From positions 496,001 through 560,000 of the forward strand of contig NZ_JADKSH010000002.1 in NCBI RefSeq assembly GCF_015350795.1: a stretch of 64,000 nucleotides of DNA, written 5' to 3'. The notes beneath the pieces were generated by a model that saw nothing but the letters and a program-made list of their open reading frames with translations, was not told the DNA's origin and made no database searches. Shown here piece by piece: positions 9,078-18,750 of this stretch (position 1 is its first letter; each line of letters begins with the position of its first letter). Origin of the DNA: Microbacterium sp. VKM Ac-2870. Lineage in GTDB: Bacteria > Actinomycetota > Actinomycetes > Actinomycetales > Microbacteriaceae. Both the position numbers and the translations under genes were made by a program.

Positions 9078-10301
9078 GTGATCTCCTCGACCCCGTCGAG
9101 GGGTGCGGCGATGTGGGCGCTCCTCTCGCTCGCCGTCGGCTCGTTCGGCATCGGCATGACCGAATTCGTCGTGATGGGCCTGCTTCCCAACATCGCCGCC
9201 GACCTCCTGCCCGCGACGTGGGCGTCCTCTCCCGAGGATGCCGTCGCCCAGGCGGGCTGGCTCATCACCCTCTACGCCCTCGGCGTCGTGGTCGGTGCGC
9301 CGACGATCGCCGCCGCTGTCGCCAAGTACCCGCGTCACCGCGTGATGCTCGGACTGGCGGCGGCGCTGACCATCGGCAACGCCCTCACCTTCGTGCTGCC
9401 GAGCTTCGGGCTCGTCGCGGCATCCCGTGTACTGGCCGGCCTGCCGCACGGCGCCTACTTCGGCATCGGAGCGCTCGTCGCCGCCGACGTGATGGGGCCG
9501 GGAAACCGTGCGAAGGGGATCGCCTTCGTGTTGACCGGGCTGACGGTCGCCAACGTCGTGGGCGTGCCGTTCGGCACCTTCCTCGGCCAGCAGTTCGGGT
9601 GGCGCGTCGCCTTCCTGGTGGTCGCGCTCATCTTCGCCCTCGCGACCGTGATGATCGCTCTGACCGTGCCCGCCCACGCCGGTGACCCGGGGCGCACCCT
9701 GCGGGCAGAACTGAGCGCTCTGCGTGTCGGGCAGGTCTGGCTCACGCTCGGCGTGGGCGCGATCGGGTTCGGCGGATTCTTCGCCGCCTACAGCTACGTG
9801 GCTTCGATCGTGACGAACGTCGCCGGTGAGCCGAGCACCATCGTGCCGATCGTCCTCATCGTGATGGGGCTCGGAATGACCGTCGGCAACCTCGTCGGCG
9901 GCCACCTCGCCGACCGCGACCTGCGCCGTACGCTGATCGGGGGGCTCGCGGCGTTGATCGTCGTGCAGGTGCTGCTCGCACTCACGGCGGGGTGGATCGT
10001 CGCGCTCGGCGTGTTCCTCTTCGCCGTCGGTTTCGTTTCGGCGGTGCTGAGCCCCACGATCCAGTCGCGGCTGATGGACGTCGCCGGCGACAATCAGTCG
10101 ATCGCTGCCGCACTCAACCACTCGGCGCTGAACATAGGCAACGCGACCGGGGCCTTCCTCGGCGGTGTGGTGATCGCCGCCGGCTTCGGTTTCGTCGCAC
10201 CTGTCTGGGTGGGAGCGGTGCTCGCGGCATCCGGGTTGCTGCTCGCGATCGTCAGCCTGCGACTCGAGACGCGCAGTTCCCTAAGCCGCGCGCTTTCCTG
10301 A
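9078..10301 (+). CDS. MFS transporter (AraJ/DHA1-like efflux)
   Basis: A 407-aa protein with about 12 membrane segments. It carries the DHA1 motif near the N-terminus (LAVGSFGIGMTEFVVMGLLP), the loop A-type sequence VVVGAPTIAAAVAKYPRHRVM, and motif C-like FVLTGLTVANVVGVPFG. TEFVxMGLLP is typical of the AraJ/YdhP sugar or drug efflux group. The substrate is unknown. GTG 9078 is chosen for the -10 box 6 nt upstream; ATG 9111 (MWALLSL) is the alternative. It ends 134 bp before the giant GH43 gene, which has its own promoter. Confidence 0.85.
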   Translation: MISSTPSRGAAMWALLSLAVGSFGIGMTEFVVMGLLPNIAADLLPATWASSPEDAVAQAGWLITLYALGVVVGAPTIAAAVAKYPRHRVMLGLAAALTIGNALTFVLPSFGLVAASRVLAGLPHGAYFGIGALVAADVMGPGNRAKGIAFVLTGLTVANVVGVPFGTFLGQQFGWRVAFLVVALIFALATVMIALTVPAHAGDPGRTLRAELSALRVGQVWLTLGVGAIGFGGFFAAYSYVASIVTNVAGEPSTIVPIVLIVMGLGMTVGNLVGGHLADRDLRRTLIGGLAALIVVQVLLALTAGWIVALGVFLFAVGFVSAVLSPTIQSRLMDVAGDNQSIAAALNHSALNIGNATGAFLGGVVIAAGFGFVAPVWVGAVLAASGLLLAIVSLRLETRSSLSRALS

Positions 10302-10344
10302 GCGCCGGTGGGACCGCTCCCGCCACATCGACGAAATTCCGTGC

Positions 10345-10374
10345 GTGACATCCGCGCGAAGTGAGCGCTAACAT
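10345..10374 (+). promoter_or_regulatory. Promoter with LacI-family operator before the GH43 gene
   Basis: GTGACA (10345-10350) and TAACAT (10369-10374), spaced by 18 bp, form a plausible -35/-10 pair. Overlapping the spacer and -10 is GTGAGCGCTAAC (10361-10372), a near-perfect palindrome with the central AGCGCT of LacI-family operators that control glycoside hydrolase genes in Actinomycetota. A repressor there would block polymerase until a sugar inducer arrives. The regulator gene is not in the window. Confidence 0.6.
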
Positions 10375-10435
10375 TGCCACGCTGACATCGACGTCGGCAG
10401 CAGCGATGAAGCTCGTTCGGAAGGATCCCCGCACC

Positions 10436-13400
10436 GTGTCGAACCCGCGCACGCAAGCGCCGCCGCGCCCCCGCACCCCCTGGCTCGCCCTCGCGGCGGC
10501 GGCCGCATTGATCGCAGGCCCGCTGGCGGTGCCGGCCATCGCCGCGGCCGACACCGGACTGGTTGCCCACTATGAGCTCGATGAGACCGGCGCCGCCACT
10601 GTCGCCGCGGACTCGTCGGGCAACCACCGCGATGCCACCTACGTCGGCGGTCCCGCGCTGGCCGGCGGCGAAGGTGTGCGGCTCGACGGTACCGACGACT
10701 ACATCAAGCTTCCCGACAATCTCATGGCCGGTCTCACCTCGATCACGGTCAGCACGGAGGCTCTCGTGCGGCCCGAGCAGGGTGGTTCCTACTTCATCTG
10801 GGGCTTCGGCAACACGGCCGGCGACGGCACCGGCAACGGGTATCTCTTCACGACGGGAAACGGCTACCGCGCCGCGATCTCCGACCGCAACTGGACCGGC
10901 GAGCAGGGCGTGAACAGCCGTGCCGACCTGCCGCGGGGCGTGTGGAAGACGCTCACGTACACGCTGGACTCGGCATCGAAGACGAGTCGCCTCTACCTCG
11001 ACGGCATCGAGGTCGCCAGCAATACAAACACGACGCTGACGCCGGGGGCCATCGGTAACGGGGTCACCACCGCCGACTACATCGGGCGTTCTCTCTACAA
11101 CGCCGACGCGCGCCTGGCGGGCAGCATCCGCGATTTCCGTGTGTACGACCGTGCGTTGAGCGCCAACGACGTCGCCGCGCTCGTGCCCACGTCTTCGGAT
11201 CGGACGACACGCGACGCCGCCCAGCTCAGCCTCGGCGAGCTCGACGCGGTGACGGCCGATCTCACTCTGCCGACATCGGCGCCGAACGGCTCGACGGTGT
11301 CGTGGACGACATCCGATGCAGCCGTTGTCACCGCGGCCGGCACCGTCACCCGTCCTGCTGCCGCTCAGAGCGATGCCTCTGCGGTGTTGACGGCGACGCT
11401 CTCGCTCAACGGGTCTACGCAGCAGAAGACGTTCGATGTCACGGTGAAGGCGCTGCCGGACGACCTGGGTGTTGTCACCGCCGCCCTCGGCACGATTTCG
11501 ATCCCGAACGCCGACGACGTCCGCGGCAACATCACGGTGCCGGCGTCGTCGGGTGACGTCGCTTTCAGCTGGGTGTCGAGCGACCCGTCGGCGGTCTCGA
11601 CATCGGGTGTGGTGGTTCGCGGCGACGCAGATCGCGCCGTGACGCTTACCGTGACGGCTACGCGCGGCACAGTGACCCGCACGCGTGACATCGAGATCAC
11701 TGTGCGCGCGGCGGCGAACATCGGCCCCTTCACGGGGTACACGTTCTCGTACTTCACGGGCAACAGCGTCGAGGGGGAGAACATCTACTTCGCTGCCAGC
11801 AACGGCAACAACGCCCTGTCCTGGAGCGACCTCAACGGCGGTCGCCCGGTGCTGACCTCGACATACGGCGAGAAGGGTCTGCGTGACCCGTTCATCCTCC
11901 GCTCGCCCGAGGGCGACACGTTCTACCTGATCGCGACCGACCTCTCGATCGGCCGCAACGGAGACTGGGGGCGTGCGCAGCGACAGGGCTCGAAGTACAT
12001 CGAGGTATGGGAGTCGCACGACCTCGTGAACTGGAGCGCTCAGCGCCACGTCGAGATCGGCCCGGACAACGCGGGCAACACGTGGGCGCCCGAGGCGTAC
12101 TACGACGACCAGCTCGGGGCCTACGTCGTCTTCTGGGCGGCATCGCTGTTCGGTGCCAACGACCCCGGTCACACCGGCGGCTTCTACCAGACGATGATGT
12201 ACGCCACGACGCGTGACTTCGTCACCTTCAGCGAGCCCAAGGTCTGGCAGGACTTCGGCTCGTCGCGCATCGACTCGACCGTGCTGAAGGTCGGGGACAC
12301 CTACCAGCGCTTCACGAAGGACGAGGGCAGCGTCACCGGCTGCACGGACATCATCCAGGAGTCCTCGAACAGCCTCACCGACACCGATGACCGCTCTCAG
12401 TCGGGCTGGAGCGCCACGAACCCGAACTGGAAGCTGGTCGACAGCTGCATCGGCCGCGACGCCGGCGTGCGCGGCGCCGTCGAGGGTCCGACGATCTTCG
12501 CCGCGAACCCCGGCGACACCTCGCCCTACACGTACTACCTCTTCGTCGACGAGTACGGCGGGCAGGGGTATATCCCGTTGGGGACGAACGACATCACCGC
12601 CCCGGATTGGAAGGTCGCGGGCGGAGCGAGCCTGCCGCGCAGCCCGCGCCACGGAACAGTCATGCCGGTGACGGCGAGCGAGCTCGAAGCATTGCGCGCA
12701 CACCTGCCGGCCGGACCGGCCCCGGTGCAGGCGAACGACAAGGGCGAGGTGCTCCGCTACGACTTCACCGACGGTTCCGGCACCACCCTCCACGATCGCT
12801 CCGGCGCAGGCCGCGACGCGACGATCATGGGGGATGCCGCGTGGTCCAACGGCGCCCTGACGTTCGACGGGGCCAACGACTACGTCGACCTGCCGGACAA
12901 CGTGCTGGCCGGCGTCAAAGATGTGACGGTGGATGCCGAGTTGCGCATCGACCCCGCGCAGGCGAACCCGTACTTCCTCTACGGGTTCGGCAACACCTCG
13001 GGCAACGAGGGCAGCGGCTATCTGTTCGCCACCGGCGACGGAACGTATCGGAGCGCGATCGCGCGTGGAAACTACACGACCGAACAGAACGCCCAGGCGG
13101 GCTCCGCGCTCCCGCGCGATCGCTGGGTGCACCTGACCTATACCCTCAGCGGCGGTACGGCGCGTCTCTACCTGGACGGCGTACAGGTGGCCGTGAACAC
13201 CAACGTGACGGTCACTCCCGCCGACCTCGGCGGCGGCTACACGGCGGCGAATTTCATCGGCAAGTCGCTGTACGCCCCGGACAACCTGTTCCGCGGTCAG
13301 TATCGCGAGTTCTCTGTGTACAACCGAGCCCTCTCGCCGCAGGAGGTGCTCGATCAGTCGGGCAACCAGGAAGTCCTGGGAGCTGTGAGTCTTGCCGACG

Positions 13401-15031
13401 AGAGCGCTCTGAAGATGTCGCCGATCGTCGACAGCTCCACCCGCACGGTGACCTTCCCGGTCGTGCGCGGCACCGATCTGTCGAGGCTGCAGCCGGTGTA
13501 TGCCACGGCATCCGGGGTCACCGCCTCGCCCGCGTCGGGGGGTGCTCGTGATCTCCGCTCGCCGTCGACCGTCACACTCAAGCGCGACGGCAAGGACGAC
13601 GTGGTCTGGACGCTGAAAGCCGTCGAGGTGAAGAGCCCGGTGCTGACCGGTCTCTACGCCGACCCGAACATCGCGGTCTTCGGGGACACCTACTACATCT
13701 ACGCGACGAGCGACGGCGTACCGGGCTGGGGTGGCAACACCTTCTATGTCTGGAGTTCCAAGAACCTCGTCGACTGGACGCGGTCGCAGCAGCCGTTCCT
13801 CACGCTCGACGGCCAGGCCGGCAACGTCCCGTGGGCTAGCGGCAACGCATGGGCGCCGACCATCATCGAGCGCGGCGGGAAGTACTACTTCTACTTCAGT
13901 GGCCATTCGCCCGAGCTCAATCGCAAGGTCATCGGGGTCGCTGTCGCCGACAGCCCCACCGGACCGTTCACGGCACAGCCGCAGCCGATGATCCGCAACG
14001 ACGAGTCGGTGCAGACAGGGCAGGCGATCGACCCGGCGGCGTTCGAGGACCCGAAGACCGGGAAGTACTACCTCCTCTGGGGCAACGGCAGCCCGGTGTA
14101 CGCCGAGCTTTCCGACGACATGACGAGCACCGTGCCGAACACGATCCGTTCGATCAGCGGGCTCCCGGACTTCCGGGAGGGCATCTTCATGAACTACCGC
14201 GATGGGCTCTATCACCTCACCTACTCGATCGACGACACGGGGTCTGCGGACTACCGCGTCGGCTATGCGACATCGACGAGCATGGACGGACCGTGGCAGT
14301 ACCGAGGCGTGATCTTGCAGAAGGATGCGTCGCTCGGCATCCTGGGCACGGGTCACAGCTCGATCATCAATGTCCCCGGCACCGATGACTGGTACATCGC
14401 GTACCACCGCTTCGCCATCCCCGGTGGCGACGGAACCCATCGCGAGACGACGATCGATCGCCTCACGATCGGCTCTGACGGCACGTTCCAGTCCGTCACT
14501 CCGACGCTCTCGAGCGTCGACCCGGAGACCGTTCCGTCCGGACCGACGCCGACGCCGACGCCGACACCGACACCGGAGCCGACGCCGACACCGCAGCCGA
14601 CGGCATCCGCGACGGCATCCCCGTCTCCGACCGTGTCCGCGTCGCCCTCTGCGTCGGTGGTGGTGTCGGCGTCGTCGGTGGAGCGTGGGGGGTCGGTGCG
14701 CGTGAGCGTGTCGGGGTTGCGTGCGGGGGAGCAGGTGTCGGCGGAGTTGCACAGTGATCCGATTCGGATCGGTGGTATTCCGGTGGCGGATGCATCGGGT
14801 CGTGTGGTGTTCGATGTGCAGGTGCCGTCGTCGCTGCCGGTAGGCGCGCACACGATCTTCGTGTGGGACGGCTCGGGTGCGCTGATCGCTCAGGTGACGC
14901 TGCAGGTGCTCCCCGACGGGCAGCTTGCGGTGACGGGTGCGCAGGTGCCGTGGGCGTTCGCGCTGTTCGCGGCGCTGCTGCTGATCGTCGGCGTCACCCT
15001 GCGCACGCTGCGACGTCGCGTGGCCGACTGA
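10436..15031 (+). CDS. Cell-wall-anchored double GH43 glycoside hydrolase with LamG domains
   Basis: A secreted protein of 1531 aa. The signal peptide is at 1-38 (WLALAAAAALIAGPLAVPA core), followed by LamG/concanavalin-like domain 1 (about 40-255) and two bacterial Ig-like repeats (about 265-425). GH43 domain 1 (about 440-760) has Asp of RDPFI (about 483), Asp of RIDST (about 611) and Glu of VEGPTIF (about 683). LamG 2 spans about 775-965. GH43 domain 2 (about 1065-1360) has ADP, IDP and REG (about 1075, 1197, 1247). A Pro/Thr linker and a small domain follow, then LAVTG (about 1496-1500), a membrane helix and Arg-rich tail: an LAXTG signal of class E sortases. The likely substrates are arabinan or arabinoxylan side chains. 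GTG 10436 has AAGGA 10 nt upstream; the earlier GTG 10361 lies inside the operator. Confidence 0.88.
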   Translation: MSNPRTQAPPRPRTPWLALAAAAALIAGPLAVPAIAAADTGLVAHYELDETGAATVAADSSGNHRDATYVGGPALAGGEGVRLDGTDDYIKLPDNLMAGLTSITVSTEALVRPEQGGSYFIWGFGNTAGDGTGNGYLFTTGNGYRAAISDRNWTGEQGVNSRADLPRGVWKTLTYTLDSASKTSRLYLDGIEVASNTNTTLTPGAIGNGVTTADYIGRSLYNADARLAGSIRDFRVYDRALSANDVAALVPTSSDRTTRDAAQLSLGELDAVTADLTLPTSAPNGSTVSWTTSDAAVVTAAGTVTRPAAAQSDASAVLTATLSLNGSTQQKTFDVTVKALPDDLGVVTAALGTISIPNADDVRGNITVPASSGDVAFSWVSSDPSAVSTSGVVVRGDADRAVTLTVTATRGTVTRTRDIEITVRAAANIGPFTGYTFSYFTGNSVEGENIYFAASNGNNALSWSDLNGGRPVLTSTYGEKGLRDPFILRSPEGDTFYLIATDLSIGRNGDWGRAQRQGSKYIEVWESHDLVNWSAQRHVEIGPDNAGNTWAPEAYYDDQLGAYVVFWAASLFGANDPGHTGGFYQTMMYATTRDFVTFSEPKVWQDFGSSRIDSTVLKVGDTYQRFTKDEGSVTGCTDIIQESSNSLTDTDDRSQSGWSATNPNWKLVDSCIGRDAGVRGAVEGPTIFAANPGDTSPYTYYLFVDEYGGQGYIPLGTNDITAPDWKVAGGASLPRSPRHGTVMPVTASELEALRAHLPAGPAPVQANDKGEVLRYDFTDGSGTTLHDRSGAGRDATIMGDAAWSNGALTFDGANDYVDLPDNVLAGVKDVTVDAELRIDPAQANPYFLYGFGNTSGNEGSGYLFATGDGTYRSAIARGNYTTEQNAQAGSALPRDRWVHLTYTLSGGTARLYLDGVQVAVNTNVTVTPADLGGGYTAANFIGKSLYAPDNLFRGQYREFSVYNRALSPQEVLDQSGNQEVLGAVSLADESALKMSPIVDSSTRTVTFPVVRGTDLSRLQPVYATASGVTASPASGGARDLRSPSTVTLKRDGKDDVVWTLKAVEVKSPVLTGLYADPNIAVFGDTYYIYATSDGVPGWGGNTFYVWSSKNLVDWTRSQQPFLTLDGQAGNVPWASGNAWAPTIIERGGKYYFYFSGHSPELNRKVIGVAVADSPTGPFTAQPQPMIRNDESVQTGQAIDPAAFEDPKTGKYYLLWGNGSPVYAELSDDMTSTVPNTIRSISGLPDFREGIFMNYRDGLYHLTYSIDDTGSADYRVGYATSTSMDGPWQYRGVILQKDASLGILGTGHSSIINVPGTDDWYIAYHRFAIPGGDGTHRETTIDRLTIGSDGTFQSVTPTLSSVDPETVPSGPTPTPTPTPTPEPTPTPQPTASATASPSPTVSASPSASVVVSASSVERGGSVRVSVSGLRAGEQVSAELHSDPIRIGGIPVADASGRVVFDVQVPSSLPVGAHTIFVWDGSGALIAQVTLQVLPDGQLAVTGAQVPWAFALFAALLLIVGVTLRTLRRRVAD

Positions 15032-15037
15032 CGGATG

Positions 15038-15070
15038 CGGTGGGGGTGGCCGTCGTCACCGCTCCCACCG
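15038..15070. terminator. Possible bidirectional terminator hairpin
   Basis: CGGTGGG (15038-15044) pairs with CCCACCG (15064-15070), with an inner GGTG/CACC pairing. It sits between the convergent GH43 and metX genes. There is no T-run, so it is only a candidate. Confidence 0.35.
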
Positions 15071-15088
15071 GCTCCGCGCTGTGCCGGC

Positions 15089-16300
15089 TCAGCTCTGCAG
15101 CAGTCGCCGCAGGTGCGCGCCGACGGCGGCCGTCTCGATGAGGAAGCCGTCGTGGCCGAAGTCGCTGGAGAGCACGATCGCGCCGTCGTCGATGGTCGTT
15201 CGGATGCCGCGGGCGATGCGATGCTGTCCGTCGATCGGGAACAAGCGGTCGCTGTCGGTGCCGAGCACGAGGGTCGTCGCCGTCACGCGGGCAAGGGCAT
15301 CTTCGACGCCGCCGCGGTCACGTCCCACGTCGTGCGAGTTCATCGCTTCGACGAGCGTGATGTACGTGTTCGCGTCGAAGCGTCGCGTGAACTTGTTGCC
15401 GTGGAAGTCGAGGTAGCTCTCGACCGCGAAACGTCCGCCGTGACCCAGCGGGCTCTTGCCCGACTGCCACGACCGCTGGAAACGCTGGTTGAGTTCGGTG
15501 GGGCTGCGGTAGTTGAGCAGGGCCATGCGCCGCGCGAGCGCCAGGCCGCGGTGGGGGCCCTCGCCGTCGGGGGCGTCGTAGTACTCGCCGTCGGCGAAGC
15601 GCGGGTCGATCTGGATCGCCTCGAGTTGCACGCCGTTGAGCGCGATCTGGTCGGCGGTGGTCGTCGGCGGCGACGACAGTACCGCGAGCCGCTCCACGCG
15701 CTCGGGCCATCCGACGCCCCACTCCAGGGCGTGCATGCCGCCCATCGACCCGCCGACGACGCCCGCCCAGACCTCGATGCCGAGGGCGTCCGCCAGTCGC
15801 ACCTGCGCGGCCACCTGGTCGCGGATCGTGAGATACGGGAAGCGTCCCGCCCACTCGTAGCCGTCGGGCGCGATCGAGGACGGGCCGGTTGAGCCCTGGC
15901 ATCCGCCCAGCATGTTCGGCGCGACCACGAACCAGCGGTCGGTGTCGATAGGCGCGCCCGGGCCGACGATGTCGTCCCACCATCCCGCCGTGGGATGCCC
16001 CGGCCCGGCCGGTCCACGCAGGTGGCTGTCGCCGGTCAGAGCGTGCAGCACCAGCACCGCATTGTCGCGGGCGGGGGAGAGCTCGCCCCACGTCTCGTAG
16101 GCGAGGCGGATGCCGGGGAGCTCTCGACCGCCCTCGGTCGTGAACGCGCCGAACGCGGCGAAGCGGCGGTCACCGGACGGGTCGCCGTCTCGCCACGCAC
16201 CCGTCGCCGGCGGGCGGCCGCGCAGCAGGCGCGCGTCGGCCTCCGTGATCGGTGCGCTGGGCACCGTGTCTTCGGAGGTCTGCCAGTCCATGGCATCCAT
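15089..16300 (-). CDS. metX: Homoserine O-acetyltransferase
   Basis: A 403-aa alpha/beta hydrolase-fold acyltransferase. It has LAYETWGELSPARDNAVLVLHALTG, then the oxyanion and substrate segment PNMLGGCQGSTGPSS, the nucleophile elbow VVGGSMGGMHALEW, and the late Asp (VLGTDSDRLFPI) and His (SSDFGHDGF) of the triad. It makes O-acetyl-L-homoserine for methionine synthesis and pairs with MetY immediately upstream on the same strand. ATG 16300 is used; ATG 16291 (MDWQTSED) is a close alternative. The 142-bp gap to metY holds a strong palindrome that may tune expression between them. Confidence 0.95.
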   Translation of the reverse strand: MDAMDWQTSEDTVPSAPITEADARLLRGRPPATGAWRDGDPSGDRRFAAFGAFTTEGGRELPGIRLAYETWGELSPARDNAVLVLHALTGDSHLRGPAGPGHPTAGWWDDIVGPGAPIDTDRWFVVAPNMLGGCQGSTGPSSIAPDGYEWAGRFPYLTIRDQVAAQVRLADALGIEVWAGVVGGSMGGMHALEWGVGWPERVERLAVLSSPPTTTADQIALNGVQLEAIQIDPRFADGEYYDAPDGEGPHRGLALARRMALLNYRSPTELNQRFQRSWQSGKSPLGHGGRFAVESYLDFHGNKFTRRFDANTYITLVEAMNSHDVGRDRGGVEDALARVTATTLVLGTDSDRLFPIDGQHRIARGIRTTIDDGAIVLSSDFGHDGFLIETAAVGAHLRRLLQS

Positions 16301-16341
16301 TCTTCTGGGTCGCGGCTAGCCGTGCCGCACTGTTACGGGCG

Positions 16342-16417
16342 CGAACTCCGCACAAATGCACGAACTCCGCATCCGGAAGCGGTTCCGGATGCGGAGTTCG
16401 CGGCATCCTGCGGAGTT
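16342..16417. repeat. Clustered GAACTCCGCA palindromic repeats between metY and metX
   Basis: CGAACTCCGCA occurs directly at 16342 and 16361, and inverted at 16390-16400 and (shorter) 16409-16417. The central pair forms perfect 18-bp arms (16361-16378 and 16383-16400) around GCGG. It is a REP-like element or an intercistronic mRNA hairpin, placed within a likely metYX transcript. Confidence 0.75.
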
Positions 16418-16442
16418 GGCTCACTCCGGAGGCGTGGTGTAC

Positions 16443-17765
16443 TCAGGCGCGCGCGGCCTCGGAGACCTTTCGCGCGGCGGCCAGCGCCTGCTCCAGGTCG
16501 GCCTTGAGGTCCGCGACGTTCTCCAGGCCCACCGACAGGCGGACGAGGCCCGGCGTGACGCCGGTGGTGAGCTGCTGCTCGGGCGTCAACTGCGAGTGGG
16601 TCGTGGATGCCGGGTGGATGACGAGTGAGCGGACGTCGCCGATGTTGGCGAGGTGGCTGAACAACTCCAGCGAGTTGACGAACTCGCGGCCGGCCGCCAC
16701 GCCGCCCTTCAGCTCGAACGACAACACCGCGCCGACGCCCTTCGGGGCGTACCGGTTGGCGGCCGCGTACCAGGGCGAGGTGGGAAGGCCCGAATAGTTG
16801 ACCGAGGCGATGTCGTCGTGGTTCTCGAGCCACTCGGCGATCTCCTGCGCGTTCTGCACGTGACGCTCGATGCGCAGCGACAGCGTCTCGATCCCCTGAA
16901 TGAGAAGCCATGCGCTCTGGGGCGAGATCGCGGCACCCAGGTCGCGCAGCAGCTGCACGCGGGCCTTGATGACGTAGGCGAGGCCGTCGCCGACCGCCTG
17001 GGTGTATACCGCACCGTGGTACGAGGGGTCGGGCGTCGTCAGGCCGGGGAAGCGGTCGGCGTGCTGCGTCCAGGGGAACGTACCGCCGTCGACGATGGCG
17101 CCGCCGATGACCGTGCCGTGGCCGCCGAGGAATTTCGTGGCCGAGTGCACGACGATGTCGGCGCCGTGCTCGAACGGGCGGATCAGGTAAGGGGTGGCGA
17201 TCGTGTTGTCGACGATGAGCGGCACACCGGCCTCGTGGGCGACATCGGCGACCGTGCGGATGTCGAGCACGTTGATCTGCGGGTTGCCGATCGTCTCGGC
17301 GAAGAACAGCTTGGTGTTGGGACGGACGGCGCGGCGCCACTCTTCGGGATCGTCCTGGTTCTCGACGAAGGTGACCTCGATGCCGAGCTTGCCCAGCGTG
17401 TACTTGAACAGGTTGTACGTGCCGCCGTAGATCGAACTCGACGAGACGATGTGGTCGCCGGCCTCGGCGATGTTGAGCACCGCGAAGGTCTCCGCGGCCT
17501 GACCCGACGCGACCACGAGGGCACCGGTGCCGCCCTCGAGCGCGGCGATGCGCTGCTCGACGACGTCCTGCGTGGGGTTCTGGATGCGCGTGTAGATGTT
17601 GCCGAACTCGGCCAGCGCGAACAGGTTCGCCGCGTGGTCGGCGTTGTCGAACACGTACGAGGTGGTCTGGTAGATCGGCGTGGCGCGCGCCTTGGTGACC
17701 GGGTCGGGCTGCGCGCCCGCGTGGATCTGCGTGGTTTCGAAACGCCAGTTCTCGGGTGCGGACAT
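16443..17765 (-). CDS. metY: O-acetylhomoserine sulfhydrylase (aminocarboxypropyltransferase)
   Basis: A 440-aa PLP-dependent Cys/Met metabolism enzyme starting [19 protein letters not shown]. The family signature [32 protein letters not shown], and the PLP-lysine segment [16 protein letters not shown] are all present. It replaces the acetyl group of O-acetylhomoserine with sulfide to give homocysteine. The start at 17765 is preceded by GGAG at 6 nt; the longer frame to 17831 adds unrelated residues. It is upstream of metX on the same strand. No SAM riboswitch core was recognised in the leader, which contains a TTGACA-like -35. Confidence 0.95.
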   Translation of the reverse strand: MSAPENWRFETTQIHAGAQPDPVTKARATPIYQTTSYVFDNADHAANLFALAEFGNIYTRIQNPTQDVVEQRIAALEGGTGALVVASGQAAETFAVLNIAEAGDHIVSSSSIYGGTYNLFKYTLGKLGIEVTFVENQDDPEEWRRAVRPNTKLFFAETIGNPQINVLDIRTVADVAHEAGVPLIVDNTIATPYLIRPFEHGADIVVHSATKFLGGHGTVIGGAIVDGGTFPWTQHADRFPGLTTPDPSYHGAVYTQAVGDGLAYVIKARVQLLRDLGAAISPQSAWLLIQGIETLSLRIERHVQNAQEIAEWLENHDDIASVNYSGLPTSPWYAAANRYAPKGVGAVLSFELKGGVAAGREFVNSLELFSHLANIGDVRSLVIHPASTTHSQLTPEQQLTTGVTPGLVRLSVGLENVADLKADLEQALAAARKVSEAARA

Positions 17766-17931
17766 GTCGGGCTCCATCCGGGTGGTCGTGCAGGAGGTCG
17801 AGGGGCCGGGCGTGGATGCCGCGGCCACCACTGACAGTAGGGTTCGGCGTCGTTGTCAACAATGCGTGGGAAATGTGACGTAACGAAGGGGCTCGCGGCG
17901 GCATCCGCGACCGGTGACGTAGCGTGGAGGC

Positions 17932-18741
17932 ATGACTTCACCGCAGGACGCTTCTTCGTCGCAGGGGACCGGTCGACGTGCCGTCGTGACGGGAGCAAGC
18001 TCCGGGATCGGAGCGGCGACCGTGCGAGCCCTCCGGGCGGCGGGGTGGGACGTCGTCGGCGTCGCCCGACGCGCAGAGCGACTGGCGGCTCTGGATGCCG
18101 AGGTCGGCTCAGCCTCGTTCGCGGCCGATCTGACGCACCCGGCCGACGTTGCGGCGCTCGCCGAACACCTCGCCGCGACCGGACCGCTGCACGCTCTCGT
18201 GCACATCGCGGGCGGCGCGCGCGGCACGCACCGCATCGAGGACGGCGACCCCGACGACTGGCGGTGGATGTTCGAGGCGAACGTGCTGTCCGCGCAGTTG
18301 GTCACCGCCGCGCTGCTGCCGCTGCTGCGAGCCGGCATCGGCGCGGACGGCCACGCCGACACGCTGTACGTGACCTCGACGGCCGCGCAGACCGCCTACC
18401 CCGGCGGGGCGGGCTACAACGCGGCGAAGGCGGGCGAGGCGATGCTGGTGCACGCGCTGCGCCTCGAGCTGAACGGCGAGCCGATCCGCGTCACCGAGGT
18501 CGCGCCGGGCATGGTCTACACCGAGGAGTTCACCCTCAACCGCCTCGGCGGCGACCGCGAGAACGCCGAAAAGGTCTACGAAGGCGTCGAGAATCCGCTG
18601 ACCGCCGACGATGTGGCCGACGTGATCGCCTACGCGCTGAACGCGCCCGGCCACGTCAACCTCGACCTGGTGACGATGCGACCGGTCGCCCAGTCGGCGC
18701 AGCACCTGCTCGCCCGCGGCCACCTGCGCCCCCGAGGCTGA
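17932..18741 (+). CDS. SDR family oxidoreductase (YdfG-like)
   Basis: A 269-aa Rossmann-fold short-chain dehydrogenase. It has the nucleotide-binding TGASSGIG, the NAG-like segment HIAGGARGTH, the catalytic Ser in YVTSTAAQTAYPGG, and YNAAKAGE (Tyr and Lys of YxxxK). EVAPGMVYTEEFTLNRLGG and the ending are typical of YdfG-type NADP-dependent 3-hydroxy acid or serine dehydrogenases. The substrate is not determined. It is divergent from metY, with GGAGG and a TAGCGT box immediately before ATG 17932. A 23-bp inverted repeat lies after its stop. Confidence 0.87.
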   Translation: MTSPQDASSSQGTGRRAVVTGASSGIGAATVRALRAAGWDVVGVARRAERLAALDAEVGSASFAADLTHPADVAALAEHLAATGPLHALVHIAGGARGTHRIEDGDPDDWRWMFEANVLSAQLVTAALLPLLRAGIGADGHADTLYVTSTAAQTAYPGGAGYNAAKAGEAMLVHALRLELNGEPIRVTEVAPGMVYTEEFTLNRLGGDRENAEKVYEGVENPLTADDVADVIAYALNAPGHVNLDLVTMRPVAQSAQHLLARGHLRPRG

Positions 18742-18750
18742 CGTCCCCCT

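Noticed and set aside
10361-10435. GTG 10361 as the start of the GH43 protein
   Set aside because: It lies within the operator and -10 box; GTG 10436 has a ribosome-binding site and leads directly into the signal peptide.
10094-14851. 1585-codon open frame on the minus strand opposite the GH43 gene
   Set aside because: High-GC antisense artefact; Arg/His-rich, without domains, and the plus strand encodes clear GH43 and LamG domains.
17766-17931. Possible SAM riboswitch before metY
   Set aside because: No SAM-I, II or IV conserved core could be recognised; only a TTGACA-like -35 and GC-rich leader are seen.
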